From an uncultured Alistipes sp. (GTDB lineage: Bacteria > Bacteroidota > Bacteroidia > Bacteroidales > Rikenellaceae): a stretch of 64,000 nucleotides of DNA. The position numbers were made by a program, and so were the translations under genes. This document shows positions 8,152 to 16,528 of the stretch, piece by piece. The notes under the pieces are model-generated. The model searched no databases, was not told the DNA's origin, and worked only from the letters and a program-made list of their open reading frames with translations. Numbering within the stretch: position 1 is the first letter of the stretch; each line of letters opens with the position of its first letter. The DNA lies in the NCBI GenBank assembly GCA_937880705.1, contig CALGRZ010000068.1:1-64000 (forward strand), in the 5' to 3' direction.

Positions 8152-9234
8152 ATGGCTAAAACGGTGAAATTCAGCGATTGCATTGCTGACTATAACGCCA
8201 TCATGGCGGATATCGAAGCACGTCGCTTCAGCCCCATCTACCTGCTTGCGGGCGATGAGGGCTACTTCATTGATGCCATCTGCGATAAGCTCTCCCAGAG
8301 CATCCTTAACGAGGCTGAACGCTCGTTCAATCAGCTTACGGTCTACGGCTTGGATAGCAACACCGGCAATATCGTCAACCTCTGTCGTCAGATGCCCATG
8401 ATGGGTGCCTACGAGGTTGTCATTGTCCGCGAGGCGCAGCAACTTACCAAGATAGAGAACCTGGTGCACTACACCTCTACGCCCCAGCCCACGACCATAC
8501 TCATTATCTGCTATAAGAACAAGGAGCAGGGTAGAGGCATAGATAAACGTACGGCCTTCTATAAGAGCTGTGCGAAGAATGGGCGTGTCTTCGAGTCGGT
8601 GCGTCCGCGTGACTACGAGGTCGATCAGTGGCTCAACGGCTATATTGCGCAGTCGGGATTTAAGATCACGGCCAAGGCACTGTCGATGCTCAAAGAGCAT
8701 GTGGGCATGGATCTCTCACGCATGGCCCATGAGATAGATAAATTGGCGGTTTCGATGGATAAGGCGGAGCGCACCATCACCGATGCTCACATCGAGCAGT
8801 ATATAGGTCTTTCAAAGGAGTTTAATACCTTCGAGCTCAACGATGCCATCCTCAAGCAGGATGTGGCTCGCGCGATGCGCATTGCCGACCACTTTGGCCA
8901 CAACCCGAAGAGCTATCCCATTACGCTGACCATCACCGTACTCTTTGGCCTCTTTCAGCAACTCTTCTTGCTCAACTACCTTATGTGGCAGAGCCGTACC
9001 AAGGGCGTTGCCTTCCCGTCGGATATGGAGCTAATGCCGAAGATACGCGCCAACAACGCCTTCGTTGTGCGCGAGCTGAAGGCTAATGTGGGCCGCTGGC
9101 CTAACCGTAGAGTATTCAATATCCTCGGTCTGCTGCGTGAGTACGATGCCAAGAGCAAGGGTGTCGATAGCGGAGGTTTGGATGGAGGCGAGCTGCTCAA
9201 GGAGCTGTTGCTGAAGATTTTTACACAACAATAA
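8152..9234 (+). CDS. holA: DNA polymerase III delta subunit
   Basis: Delta is the wrench of the clamp loader and opens the beta clamp during loading. The 360-residue protein shows the HolA pattern: PIYLLAGDEGYFID near the start, QMPMMGAYEVVIVREAQ around residue 85, and a C-terminal helical collar domain. It has no P-loop, as expected for delta. It follows tilS by 19 bases in the same direction. Confidence 0.9.
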   Translation: MAKTVKFSDCIADYNAIMADIEARRFSPIYLLAGDEGYFIDAICDKLSQSILNEAERSFNQLTVYGLDSNTGNIVNLCRQMPMMGAYEVVIVREAQQLTKIENLVHYTSTPQPTTILIICYKNKEQGRGIDKRTAFYKSCAKNGRVFESVRPRDYEVDQWLNGYIAQSGFKITAKALSMLKEHVGMDLSRMAHEIDKLAVSMDKAERTITDAHIEQYIGLSKEFNTFELNDAILKQDVARAMRIADHFGHNPKSYPITLTITVLFGLFQQLFLLNYLMWQSRTKGVAFPSDMELMPKIRANNAFVVRELKANVGRWPNRRVFNILGLLREYDAKSKGVDSGGLDGGELLKELLLKIFTQQ

Positions 9235-9244
9235 TTCTCTATTT

Positions 9245-10009
9245 ATGAGGCGTTTGGCATGGATAGACGGTAGGGTGGTCGAGGCTTCGGAGTTTCGACC
9301 TCGTTGTCCATACGTCATGCAGCGTGTCCACACTCTTCGCGGTCGCGCCTACTTCCTTGCGCGCCACCTCGAGCTGCTGCGGGAGGGGTCGGAGCGTCTC
9401 TTCGGCTTTGCATCGCTATGCAGTGTTGCCGATGCCGAGGCTATCATCGCCGATCTTGTGTCGCGCTCACGCCTCAGCCCCATGTTCAGCGCACCCATAG
9501 CCCTGCGCCTTATGGCTGACGGTGAGCTCTGTTTTGAGGTCGAGATGCCCACCTATGGCGAGGGTGCCTATCTGCGCGCCAAACGCTTTGAGGCCGTCGT
9601 GGTTCGTGCACGTCAACCCCTTACCATGACACAAACCACGGCTACTGTTGCCGAGGATGCACTGTCGGATAGATATGTGGCGCAGTTTGGTGGCGATAGA
9701 GCTATCTGGGTCGATGGAGATATGAGGCTTATCAGTCGCCCATGGCTGCCCATCTTTGCCTCGTTCCGCGATACGGTCTACACCCCTGCGGAATACACCT
9801 CGGTTGAGTATCTCGTTGCAGCCAAGGCTATTCACGATGCGGGCTATACGCTTGTTGTAAGAGATATCCCCGAGTCGTCGTTGAAGCGCATGGAGGAGCT
9901 CTTCATGGTGGATATCATGGGCGTTAGCTCCTTTGCGCGAATAGGGCACCACCGCCTGCTGTCGTCGGTCGCCTCGCGCGTCGCAGCAGTGATGATGCCC
10001 AAACCGTAA
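9245..10009 (+). CDS. Class IV aminotransferase-like protein lacking the PLP lysine
   Basis: The 254-residue protein has the fold-type IV PLP (BCAT/ADC lyase) pattern: an N-terminal segment with LRGRAYFLARHLELL (about 31-45) and a second half with GGDRAIWVDGDM then DTVYTPAEY (149-183). In active members a Schiff-base Lys lies about 20 residues before the G-x-D motif. Here that stretch reads MTQTTATVAEDALSDRY and no Lys occurs between residues 113 and 194. The usual E-G-x-x-x-N cofactor-phosphate motif is replaced by ISRPWLPIF. It is therefore unlikely to be a working PabC or IlvE and may have another role. It follows holA by ten bases. Confidence 0.7.
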   Translation: MRRLAWIDGRVVEASEFRPRCPYVMQRVHTLRGRAYFLARHLELLREGSERLFGFASLCSVADAEAIIADLVSRSRLSPMFSAPIALRLMADGELCFEVEMPTYGEGAYLRAKRFEAVVVRARQPLTMTQTTATVAEDALSDRYVAQFGGDRAIWVDGDMRLISRPWLPIFASFRDTVYTPAEYTSVEYLVAAKAIHDAGYTLVVRDIPESSLKRMEELFMVDIMGVSSFARIGHHRLLSSVASRVAAVMMPKP

Positions 10010-10028
10010 TTTATATCCAAACAAACTC

Positions 10029-11120
10029 TTAAATGTTGTCTATGGCGTAGAGGTAAGCACCTAACGACACAGCACTGCTTGCACCTATGTCGGAGAGTGT
10101 CACACCCACCTTCTTCACGGGGTTATAGCTCACCTCACGGTCGCTGCCATACACCTTAATTTTGGTTGAGTTGCCCAATGCAAACTCCTTAAACTCAACA
10201 TCATCGTCAAGATTATATACCTGCATCTGCACGCGCTTTAAGCTATCTCCCGAGAGTGTCTTTATCTCGGCGCGCATCTCCTCGAGCAGTGCCGGCATAA
10301 AGTGCTTTGCAGCACCTGTCAGACCGCCACCTATGACCACTATTCCATCCATGAGTGTTACTGCCGTGGCCATGGCATCTCCGGCTACACGTCCCAGCGT
10401 AGCAAAGCTCTCGCGTGCCGCCTCACAACTACCCTCCATCTCGCCCTCGGCGATGAGGTAGATGTCGCGTGGCTCCAGCTCGCGCTCATCGCCCGACAGC
10501 TCGCGATACACCCTCTTTACGGCGCGAATGGATACGCCCTCCTCGACGATACATTGCGGCATGTCGCGGTGCTTCAGACAGAATGTCTCCACGCACGAGT
10601 TGTCGCCCTGATTGAGCTTTCCATCCATGACGAAGCCGAAGCCAAAGCCTGTGCCGAAGGTGTAGCCCAGCAGATTGCGATACTGCTTATCGCTGCCCAA
10701 GGCTCTCAAGCGGCTGTTTATGCGGGGTAGTGCGCCTCCGGCAGCCTCGCCATAGGCGAAGAGATCAGCATCGTTGTTGATGAATACGGGTACACCGAAG
10801 TGCTCCTCGAGTATGGGGCCGAGAGCTACGCCGTCACGGAACGATGGGAAGTTGGGCAGGTAGCCACCTATGATGCCGTTGCGATAGTCGGCCGGGCCAG
10901 GAAAGGCGAAGCTGATGGCCGAGGGTCGCTCGTCGAGCGAAGAGAATATCTGCTCGAAGCCATCTATGAGGCTCTTCAGGCAGAGGTCGAGGTCGTGTGC
11001 TTGCGAGGGTAGTGTGATACTCTTGCCTATGGGCTTACCCTCACGCATTGCTCCAAAGACGAAGTTCGTGCCGCCGGCATCCAGCGTGGCGACAATGCTA
11101 TTTGTGTTGCTATTTCTCAT
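10029..11120 (-). CDS. ROK family sugar kinase-like protein
   Basis: ROK proteins are sugar kinases or sugar-responsive repressors. No helix-turn-helix is present, so a kinase is favoured. ATLDAGGTNFVFGAM near residue 10 is the phosphate-1 motif, FAFPGPAD and VPVFINNDADLFAYGEA carry the sugar-binding and catalytic Asp region, and VVIGGGLTGA is the adenosine motif. The canonical zinc-binding ROK signature is not obvious, and the centre departs from glucokinases. The frame extends to 11300, but the ATG at 11120 gives the first family residues and sits directly behind a promoter. Sugar specificity is unknown. Confidence 0.8.
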   Translation of the reverse strand: MRNSNTNSIVATLDAGGTNFVFGAMREGKPIGKSITLPSQAHDLDLCLKSLIDGFEQIFSSLDERPSAISFAFPGPADYRNGIIGGYLPNFPSFRDGVALGPILEEHFGVPVFINNDADLFAYGEAAGGALPRINSRLRALGSDKQYRNLLGYTFGTGFGFGFVMDGKLNQGDNSCVETFCLKHRDMPQCIVEEGVSIRAVKRVYRELSGDERELEPRDIYLIAEGEMEGSCEAARESFATLGRVAGDAMATAVTLMDGIVVIGGGLTGAAKHFMPALLEEMRAEIKTLSGDSLKRVQMQVYNLDDDVEFKEFALGNSTKIKVYGSDREVSYNPVKKVGVTLSDIGASSAVSLGAYLYAIDNI

Positions 11121-11126
11121 AATGAA

Positions 11127-11157
11127 CAAAGATAGAAAGTTTTTTTCAATTTCACAA
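11127..11157 (-). promoter_or_regulatory. Promoter of the ROK gene (near-leaderless)
   Basis: On the minus strand TTG (11157-11155), 20 bases, then TATCTTTG (11134-11127). The ATG at 11120 starts seven bases after the -7 box. This supports 11120 as the true start. Confidence 0.7.
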
Positions 11158-11204
11158 CTGTTGTCGCAAATTGATATAATATAGGTATTTTGTGGGTTAT
11201 TTTC

Positions 11205-11236
11205 TTTGGTAATCTGAAAAAATAAATCTATATTTG
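11205..11236 (+). promoter_or_regulatory. Promoter of the V-ATPase operon
   Basis: TTTG (11205-11208), 20 bases, then TATATTTG (11229-11236). The start of transcription should be near 11243, giving a leader of about 100 bases before the first gene. Confidence 0.75.
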
Positions 11237-11345
11237 TGGGAATTTTTGGATATGTATGCCTCGCGCGTGCATAAAAAACCGAAAACACTACACAGAACAA
11301 AACAAGATATTAAAAATATATAAAACTTAAAACAACACAAAAACT

Positions 11346-11957
11346 ATGGAGAACAACAAACTTCAGGAGCTTACACAAAAGCTCTACAACGAGGGCTTGG
11401 AGAAGGGTCGCTCGGAGGCTGATCGACTTGTTGCCGAGGCCAAGGCCGAGGCTGCCAAGATCGTTGCAGATGCCAAGGCCGAGGCCGAGGCTGTTGCCAA
11501 GGCTGCCGAGGCTCGTGCCGAGGATATTGCCAAGAACGCCATGACCGAGATCACATTGGCCGGCCGTCAGGCAGTGTCGAAGATCAAGTCGGAGCTCACC
11601 GAGGCTATCGTGGCCAAGACCACAGGTGAGGCTGTCAAGGCCGCTACGGTAGATGCCGCCTTCGTTAAGGATATGCTGCTTGCTGTTGCCAAGAATTGGT
11701 CGTCGTCAGCGGCAGATGTATCTCTCAAGGCTCTGTTGCCCGAGGAGAAGCGCGCCGAGCTGGATGCCGCCATGCAGAAGGCTTCGGAGGAGCTGCTGAA
11801 GGCCGGTGTCGAAGTTGGCTACTCGAAGGAGGTTAAGTCGGGCTTCAAGGTAGGCGAGAAGAGCGGTGGCTACTACATCTCGTTCACCGACGAGAGCTTC
11901 GATGCTCTGCTCAAGGAGTACCTGCGCGAGAAGGTGTCTAACATGCTTTTCAAGTAG
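11346..11957 (+). CDS. atpE: V-type ATPase subunit E
   Basis: Subunit E forms the peripheral stalk that holds the catalytic head of the rotary ATPase. The 203-residue protein has an Ala/Glu/Lys-rich N-terminal half (about residues 20-75) made of repeated KAEA-like heptads, a long stalk helix, and a globular C-terminal half. It opens a seven-gene operon and ends two bases before the next gene. Confidence 0.9.
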   Translation: MENNKLQELTQKLYNEGLEKGRSEADRLVAEAKAEAAKIVADAKAEAEAVAKAAEARAEDIAKNAMTEITLAGRQAVSKIKSELTEAIVAKTTGEAVKAATVDAAFVKDMLLAVAKNWSSSAADVSLKALLPEEKRAELDAAMQKASEELLKAGVEVGYSKEVKSGFKVGEKSGGYYISFTDESFDALLKEYLREKVSNMLFK

Positions 11958-11959
11958 TT

Positions 11960-12799
11960 ATGTTCTCTCAAGAGTACTACTATTTGGTCTCTGGCCTGCG
12001 TGAATGGACGCTGGATTCGGATACCAAGGGTTTCGATGCCCGAGCAATTATCGACGAGATAGTTGCCGAGCTATCGACCGCAGATCGTGAGGCTGTGCGC
12101 ATGCTCTATGCCTACTACGACTGTGAGAACATCATCTCGTTGCGCTCGGAGCGTGGCCGTTACAACCCCCTGGGTAACCTCTCGCAGGAGGAGCTTCAGG
12201 CGGTGCTGGAGGGTCATACCGATCTGCTGCCCAAGCGTGTGGCAAAGGTCGTTAAGCTCTACAGTGAGGCCGACGATGAGGATCGTGACGAGGATGTTGT
12301 GCTCGACGATAGATTCGAGCGTGCTCTGTTCAATGCCTACTACGAGGAGCTTGCCTCGTCGAAGAACTCGTTCCTCAAGGCGTGGGGTGAGTTCGATCGC
12401 AACCTGCGCAATATCGCAGCGGCCGTTGCTGCGCGCGATGCCGGACGTCTGATCTCGGATGTCACGGTGGGCGGTGGCGATGTTGTCGAGCAGTTGACCC
12501 GCTCGTCGGCTGCGGACTTTGGTCTGCGTGGCGAGTTGCAGTATATCGACGCGGTTATAGCTGCCGTAAGCGAGGAGAAGAACATTGTGGAGAAGGAGCG
12601 CAAGATTGACTCACTGCGCTGGGCCGAGGCCGAGGAGATTGCCGTCTTCGACTTCTTCAACATCAACTATATTCTGTCCTATCTTGTCAAGGTCAATATC
12701 GTGGCACGCTGGAGCCTGCTCTCGCCCGAGGTGGGACGTCAGATGCTCGATCGCCTGATTAAGGATCTTGATGCCAAGGAGCTTGTCAATAAACAATAA
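11960..12799 (+). CDS. DUF2764 family V-ATPase-associated protein
   Basis: The 279-residue protein occupies the slot between subunits E and A, where Chlamydia and spirochaete V-ATPase operons carry a DUF2764 protein. It is acidic and mostly helical with no membrane segment. By position and by the absence of a subunit C gene, it probably stands in for C as the link between rotor and stalk; that is inference. Start ATG 11960 follows the atpE stop by two bases. Confidence 0.75.
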   Translation: MFSQEYYYLVSGLREWTLDSDTKGFDARAIIDEIVAELSTADREAVRMLYAYYDCENIISLRSERGRYNPLGNLSQEELQAVLEGHTDLLPKRVAKVVKLYSEADDEDRDEDVVLDDRFERALFNAYYEELASSKNSFLKAWGEFDRNLRNIAAAVAARDAGRLISDVTVGGGDVVEQLTRSSAADFGLRGELQYIDAVIAAVSEEKNIVEKERKIDSLRWAEAEEIAVFDFFNINYILSYLVKVNIVARWSLLSPEVGRQMLDRLIKDLDAKELVNKQ

Positions 12800-12814
12800 A
12801 CAAAATAGATATCA

Positions 12815-14572
12815 ATGAAAACATTAGGACGTGTAAACGGCATTATCTCGAACATCGTTATTGCGAAGGTTGACGGCGCAGTGGCACAGAACGAGATATG
12901 CTATGTATATTGCGGTGATACCCGCATGATGGCCGAGGTCATCAAGGTCATAGGCGATGAGGCCTATGTACAGGTCTACGACAGTACACGCGGTCTGAAG
13001 ATTGGTGATAAGGTGGAGTTCGAGGGTCACATGCTCGAGGCTACCCTTGCTCCCGGTCTGCTGTCGCGTAACTACGACGGTCTGCAGAACGACCTGGAGA
13101 AGATGGACGGCCTGTTCATCAATCGTGGTTCGATTACCGATCCCCTCGACTTCGATGCCAAGTGGGACTTCAAGCCTCTGGCCAAGGTCGGCGATAAGGT
13201 TACTGCCGGTGATTGGCTCGGTGAGGTTAAGGAGCAGTGGGTGATGCACAAGATCATGGTTCCCTTCGTCATGCAGGGCAACTACACCATCAAGTCGCTG
13301 GTCGAGGCCGGCGAGTACAAGGTGACCGACACCATCGCTGTGGTTACGGATGCCGACAACAACGAGTACACCATCACCATGGTTCAGAAGTGGCCCGTTA
13401 AGCAGGCTATTCGCTGCTTCACCGAGAAGCCCCGTCCCTCGCGCGTGATGGAGACCGGTGTTCGCGCCATCGACACCTTCAACCCCCTGGCCGAGGGTGG
13501 TACAGGCTTTATCCCCGGCCCCTTTGGTGCTGGTAAGACCGTGCTTCAGCACGCCATCTCGAAGCAGGCCGAGGCCGATGTTATCATCATCGTAGCCTGC
13601 GGTGAGCGTGCCAACGAGGTTGTGGAGATCTTTGCCGAGTTCCCCGAGTTGGTTGACCCCCGCACAGGCCACAAGCTCATGGAGCGTACCATCATCATCT
13701 GTAACACCTCTAACATGCCCGTTGCAGCGCGTGAGGCCTCGGTATATACGGGTATGACCATCGGTGAGTACTACCGTTCGATGGGTCTTAAGGTGTTGGT
13801 TATGGCCGACTCTACCTCACGTTGGGCCCAGGCACTGCGTGAGATGTCTAACCGCCTGGAGGAGCTTCCCGGTCAGGATGCATTCCCCATGGACCTTTCG
13901 GCTATCATCTCGAACTTCTACTCGCGTGCCGGTCTTGTTAAGCTGAACAACGGCGCAACAGGCTCTGTAACCTTCCTCGGTACCGTATCTCCCGCAGGTG
14001 GTAACCTCAAGGAGCCCGTTACGGAGTCTACCAAGAAGGCTGCACGTTGCTTCTACGCTCTGTCGCAGAGCCGTGCCGACTCGAAGCGTTATCCGGCTAT
14101 CGATCCTCTGGACTCATACTCGAAGTATCTTGAGTATCCCGAGATCCGCCAGTACCTCGACGAGCATATCGAGAAGAACTGGGTAGATGCTGTATACGAG
14201 GGTAAGACCATCGTTCAGCGTGGTAAGGAGGCCAACGACCAGATCAACATCCTCGGTGACGACGGTGTACCCGTTGAGTACCACGAGCGTTTCTGGAAGA
14301 GCGAGCTTCTCGACTCGGTAATTCTTCAGCAGGATGCCTTCGACTCTATCGATGCCAACTGTCCTATCGAGCGTCAGCAGCTAATGTATAATATGGTACT
14401 TAACATCTGCCGTCAGTCATTCGACTTCGCCGATTTTGAGCAGTGCTCGAAGTACTTCAAGGAGCTTATCTACCTCTTCCGCCAGATGAACTACTCGCAG
14501 TGGCAGTCTGCACAGTTCGACGAGTTCAAGCAGAAGATCGAGGCTCTTGTTAACGATAAACTTGCAAAATAA
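12815..14572 (+). CDS. atpA: V-type ATPase catalytic subunit A
   Basis: Subunit A hydrolyses or makes ATP in the head of the enzyme. The Walker A motif GPFGAGKT lies at residues 235-242, VMADSTSRWAQALREMSNRL follows in the Walker B/arginine region, and a non-homologous insert precedes the P-loop, which distinguishes V/A-type A from F-type beta. Its 585 residues are full length. The gene starts 15 bases after the DUF2764 gene. Confidence 0.97.
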   Translation: MKTLGRVNGIISNIVIAKVDGAVAQNEICYVYCGDTRMMAEVIKVIGDEAYVQVYDSTRGLKIGDKVEFEGHMLEATLAPGLLSRNYDGLQNDLEKMDGLFINRGSITDPLDFDAKWDFKPLAKVGDKVTAGDWLGEVKEQWVMHKIMVPFVMQGNYTIKSLVEAGEYKVTDTIAVVTDADNNEYTITMVQKWPVKQAIRCFTEKPRPSRVMETGVRAIDTFNPLAEGGTGFIPGPFGAGKTVLQHAISKQAEADVIIIVACGERANEVVEIFAEFPELVDPRTGHKLMERTIIICNTSNMPVAAREASVYTGMTIGEYYRSMGLKVLVMADSTSRWAQALREMSNRLEELPGQDAFPMDLSAIISNFYSRAGLVKLNNGATGSVTFLGTVSPAGGNLKEPVTESTKKAARCFYALSQSRADSKRYPAIDPLDSYSKYLEYPEIRQYLDEHIEKNWVDAVYEGKTIVQRGKEANDQINILGDDGVPVEYHERFWKSELLDSVILQQDAFDSIDANCPIERQQLMYNMVLNICRQSFDFADFEQCSKYFKELIYLFRQMNYSQWQSAQFDEFKQKIEALVNDKLAK

Positions 14573-14584
14573 GGAGGACAAGAT

Positions 14585-15904
14585 ATGACAACACGAGCAT
14601 TTCAGAAAGTATATACAAAGATTGATAATATCACCAAGGCTACCATCACGCTGCGTGCTTCGGGCGTAGGTAACGACGAGCTTGCTACGGTAGGTGGTCG
14701 TCTGGCACAGGTGGTAAAGATTATGGGTGACAAGGTTACGTTGCAGGTATTTGCCGGCACCGAGGGTCTTGCCACCAACTCGGAGGTTATCTTCCACGGC
14801 GAGCCTCCCAAGCTCCGCGTGTCGGATGCCTTGGCAGGTCGCTTCTTCAACGCTTATGGTGAGCCCCTGGAGGGCGGCGAGCAGATCGAGGGTGAGGCAC
14901 GCGAGATTGGCGGCCCTACCGTAAATCCCTTCCGCCGTATCCAGCCCTCGGAGCTTATCGCAACAGGTATCGCAGGTATCGACCTTAACAATACCATCGT
15001 GTCGGGTCAGAAGATCCCCTTCTTTGCCGACCCCGACCAGCCCTACAACGCCGTAATGGCTAATGTGGCTCTGCGTGCCAAGGCCGATAAGATTATCCTT
15101 GGTGGTATGGGTCTTACCAACGACGACTTCCTCTACTTCAAGCAGGTCTTCGAGAACGCAGGTGCGCTGGATCGTATCGTGTCGTTTGTGAACACCACGG
15201 ATAACCCTCCCGTAGAGCGTCTGCTCGTACCCGATATGGCACTTACCGCAGCCGAGTACTTCGCAGTGGACAAGGGCGAGAAGGTGCTGGTGCTTCTGAC
15301 CGATATGACCCTCTATGCCGATGCGCTGGCTATCGTGTCTAACCGTATGGACCAGATCCCCTCGAAGGACTCTATGCCCGGCTCACTCTACTCGGATCTT
15401 GCGAAGATCTACGAGAAGGCCGTGCAGCTGCCTAACGGAGGTTCGATTACCATCATCGCCGTGACTACGCTGTCGGGTGGTGATATTACGCACGCTATCC
15501 CCGATAATACGGGTTACATCACCGAGGGTCAGCTCTTCCTGCGTAACGATACGGATACGGGTAAGGTTATCGTAGACCCCTTCCGTTCGCTGTCGCGTCT
15601 TAAGCAGCTGGTTATCGGTAAGAAGACACGCGAGGATCACCCCCAGGTGATGAACGCCTGCGTACGTCTGTATGCCGATGCTGCCAACGCCAAGACCAAG
15701 TTGGAGAACGGTTTCGACCTCTCGGACTACGACGAGCGTGCCCTGAAGTTCGCCCACGACTACTCGGAGAAGCTGCTCTCGATCGACGTAAATATCGAGA
15801 TCGAGCAGATGCTTGATACCGCATGGAGCCTCTTCGCCAAGTACTTCTCGAAGGGTGAGGTGAGCATCAAGCAGGAGCTGTCAGAGAAATATTGGAAAGC
15901 ATAG
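14585..15904 (+). CDS. atpB: V-type ATPase subunit B
   Basis: Subunit B is the non-catalytic partner of A in the hexameric head. It has the beta-barrel start (YTKIDNITKATITL), no P-loop at the expected place (SGQKIPFFADPDQPYN), and the conserved LTDMTLYADAL and ITHAIPDNTGYITEGQ motifs. The 439 residues are typical. An AAGGAGGA-like Shine-Dalgarno sequence lies just upstream, which is rare for this phylum. Confidence 0.96.
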   Translation: MTTRAFQKVYTKIDNITKATITLRASGVGNDELATVGGRLAQVVKIMGDKVTLQVFAGTEGLATNSEVIFHGEPPKLRVSDALAGRFFNAYGEPLEGGEQIEGEAREIGGPTVNPFRRIQPSELIATGIAGIDLNNTIVSGQKIPFFADPDQPYNAVMANVALRAKADKIILGGMGLTNDDFLYFKQVFENAGALDRIVSFVNTTDNPPVERLLVPDMALTAAEYFAVDKGEKVLVLLTDMTLYADALAIVSNRMDQIPSKDSMPGSLYSDLAKIYEKAVQLPNGGSITIIAVTTLSGGDITHAIPDNTGYITEGQLFLRNDTDTGKVIVDPFRSLSRLKQLVIGKKTREDHPQVMNACVRLYADAANAKTKLENGFDLSDYDERALKFAHDYSEKLLSIDVNIEIEQMLDTAWSLFAKYFSKGEVSIKQELSEKYWKA

Positions 15905-15913
15905 TAAAGGCCT

Positions 15914-16528
15914 ATGGCAATCAAATTTCAATATAACAAGACTTCGCTCGGCGAGCTGAACAAGCAGCTCAAGATACGCAAGAACGCTCTTCCTACCATC
16001 AAGAGTAAGGAGAGTGCCCTGCGTATGGAGGTGAAACGAGCGAAGGACTCTGCACTTGCCTACCGTAGAGATCTCGATGCGCTCATCGCGCGTTACGACT
16101 ATATGGTACAGCTGTGGGGAGAGTTTGATTGTGACCTTATCCGCATCAAGGATGTAGAACTTACATCACAAAAGATCGCGGGCGTGCGCACACCTATATT
16201 AAAAGATATAGTATACCAGGAGAAGCCCTACGACCTCTTCTCGGCACCGGTATGGTATGCCGAGGGTATCAACGTGCTGAAGCAGATGTCACGTCTTGGT
16301 ATCGAGTTCGAGATCTTCAATCGCAAGATGGAGCTTCTGGACTATGCGCGACGCAAAACTACTCAAAAGGTAAACCTCTACGAGAAGGTACAAATTCCCG
16401 GTTATGAGGATGCCATACGCAAGATTAAACGATTTATGGAGGACGAGGAGAACCTCAGTAAGTCGGCACAGAAGATTGTTAAAACACGACAGGCGCAAGC
16501 CGAGGCTGTGGAGGGGCCTAACGAATGA
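15914..16528 (+). CDS. atpD: V-type ATPase subunit D
   Basis: Subunit D is the central rotor shaft, equivalent to gamma in F-type enzymes. The 204-residue protein begins with KTSLGELNKQLKIRKNALP, an amphipathic helix typical of D, and ends with a second long helix, so the two can form the antiparallel coiled coil. It begins nine bases after atpB and overlaps atpI by four. Confidence 0.92.
   Translation: MAIKFQYNKTSLGELNKQLKIRKNALPTIKSKESALRMEVKRAKDSALAYRRDLDALIARYDYMVQLWGEFDCDLIRIKDVELTSQKIAGVRTPILKDIVYQEKPYDLFSAPVWYAEGINVLKQMSRLGIEFEIFNRKMELLDYARRKTTQKVNLYEKVQIPGYEDAIRKIKRFMEDEENLSKSAQKIVKTRQAQAEAVEGPNE

Noticed and set aside
9245..10009. Labelling this gene as PabC or IlvE
   Set aside because: The catalytic lysine and cofactor-phosphate motif are missing, so naming an active aminotransferase or lyase would be unsupported.
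12824..13672. 282-codon frame on the minus strand
   Set aside because: Antisense to V-ATPase subunit A, whose P-loop and other motifs prove the plus strand.
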